Assembly: GCA_959604655.1 (NCBI GenBank)
Contig: CAUHCL010000053.1
Coordinates: forward strand, 1 to 13,893
From: an uncultured Alistipes sp.
GTDB lineage: Bacteria > Bacteroidota > Bacteroidia > Bacteroidales > Rikenellaceae
Direction of reading: 5' to 3'
DNA: 13,893 bases
Each line of letters begins with the position of its first letter. Position 1 is the first letter of the stretch. Of this stretch, positions 13,351 to 13,893 are shown in pieces. Position numbers and translations under genes: made by a program. Below the pieces are notes generated by a model. The model was not told the origin of the DNA and made no database searches. It was given only the letters and a program-made list of their open reading frames with translations.

Positions 13351-13893
13351 ATGTCTATCGAGAATAAAATAGAATCCATCCGACGAACTTTACCCGCGGG
13401 TGTGGAATTGGTGGCGGTATCGAAATATCATCCCGCCGAGGCTGTCCGCGAGGCCTACGACGCGGGGCAGCGCATCTTCGGCGAGAACCGTCCGCAGGAG
13501 ATGAAGGCCAAGCACGAGATTCTGCCGCACGACATCGAGTGGCGCATGATAGGTCATTTGCAGACCAACAAGGTGAAGTACATCGCCCCGTTCGTCGCGA
13601 TGATCGAGTCGCTCGACAGCGAACGCCTGGCGGCCGCCATAGACAAGGAGGCTGCGAAGTGCGGCCGCACGATAGATTGCCTGCTGGAGATACATGTGGC
13701 CGACGAGGATACCAAATCGGGCTGGGACTACGACGAACTGGCGGCATTCGTGCAGTCGGGAGGATTCGGCGCATATCGCAACATCCGCATCCGCGGAGTG
13801 ATGGGAATGGCCACTAACACCGATGACGAAACGGTCATCCGCCGCGACTTCATGCGCCTGGCCGAATGCAAGCGCTCGCTCGCCGATTGGTTC
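13351..13893 (+). CDS. yggS: YggS/PROSC family PLP-binding protein (3' end cut by window edge)
   Basis: Pyridoxal-phosphate-binding protein of the YggS/PLPBP family, a cytoplasmic single-domain TIM barrel that helps keep free PLP in balance. The 181 visible codons have no stop and cover roughly four-fifths of the usual 220-230 residues. The PLP Lys is K25 in LVAVSKYHP. GENRPQE, IEWRMIGHLQTNK and RIRGVMGMAT follow in the family order. The ATG at 13351 gives MSIENKIESIRRTLPAG, a normal N-terminus; an ATG five bases earlier is out of frame. A weak -7-like TAATTTTA lies at 13322-13329, with no convincing -33 element. Confidence 0.95.
   Translation, partial: MSIENKIESIRRTLPAGVELVAVSKYHPAEAVREAYDAGQRIFGENRPQEMKAKHEILPHDIEWRMIGHLQTNKVKYIAPFVAMIESLDSERLAAAIDKEAAKCGRTIDCLLEIHVADEDTKSGWDYDELAAFVQSGGFGAYRNIRIRGVMGMATNTDDETVIRRDFMRLAECKRSLADWF

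Noticed and set aside
1..13893. Defence system, prophage, integrative element or biosynthetic cluster
   Set aside because: I looked for nuclease, transposase, integrase, toxin-antitoxin, reverse transcriptase and synthase motifs and for regular repeat arrays and found none; all larger genes have housekeeping or secreted-enzyme identities.

Overview
The window looks like chromosomal DNA from a Bacteroidales bacterium, most likely Alistipes or a relative in the Rikenellaceae. Three things point there: the GC-rich coding sequence with many ATA and CGC codons, the protein families present, and several Bacteroidetes-type promoters (TTG or TTTG, about 20 bases, then TAnnTTTG). It is mostly housekeeping DNA with a few secreted accessory proteins. 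There is no rRNA, tRNA, CRISPR array, transposase or phage gene that I can see.

Layout. Positions 1-3366 hold a leftward cluster, read from the right: dapB (lysine/diaminopimelate synthesis), lepB (signal peptidase I), a YigZ/IMPACT-family protein and the first 194 codons of uvrA. The last three genes are separated by only 7 and 5 bases, and a good promoter lies in front of dapB. A gene-free stretch (3432-3700) follows. Next comes a leftward LPS-kinase-like gene (3701-4456) of visibly lower GC, divergent from truA (4846-5601). The truA promoter carries a 22-base palindrome over its -33 element. A terminator at 5606-5630 separates truA from a convergent gene for a secreted protein of unknown function (5638-6510).

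Positions 6608-9728 hold a leftward pair, a secreted C69 dipeptidase followed 24 bases later by dihydrolipoyl dehydrogenase, ended by a strong terminator. Rightward from 9897 lie a secreted GH71/GH99-like glycosidase with a C-terminal CBM9-like domain, a TIG-like lipoprotein with a 9-C tract in its leader, and the first 181 codons of a YggS-type PLP-binding protein.

How the genes relate. I see no defined multi-gene system. LepB would process exported proteins generally, and the dipeptidase and glycosidase both carry signal peptides, so a role in degrading peptides and glycans outside the cytoplasm is reasonable. The glycosidase and lipoprotein are not accompanied by SusC/SusD genes inside the window. 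The least explained material is intergenic: the truA palindrome, the structured C-tract leader, and two diverged copies of a GC-rich structured repeat behind the glycosidase and lipoprotein genes.
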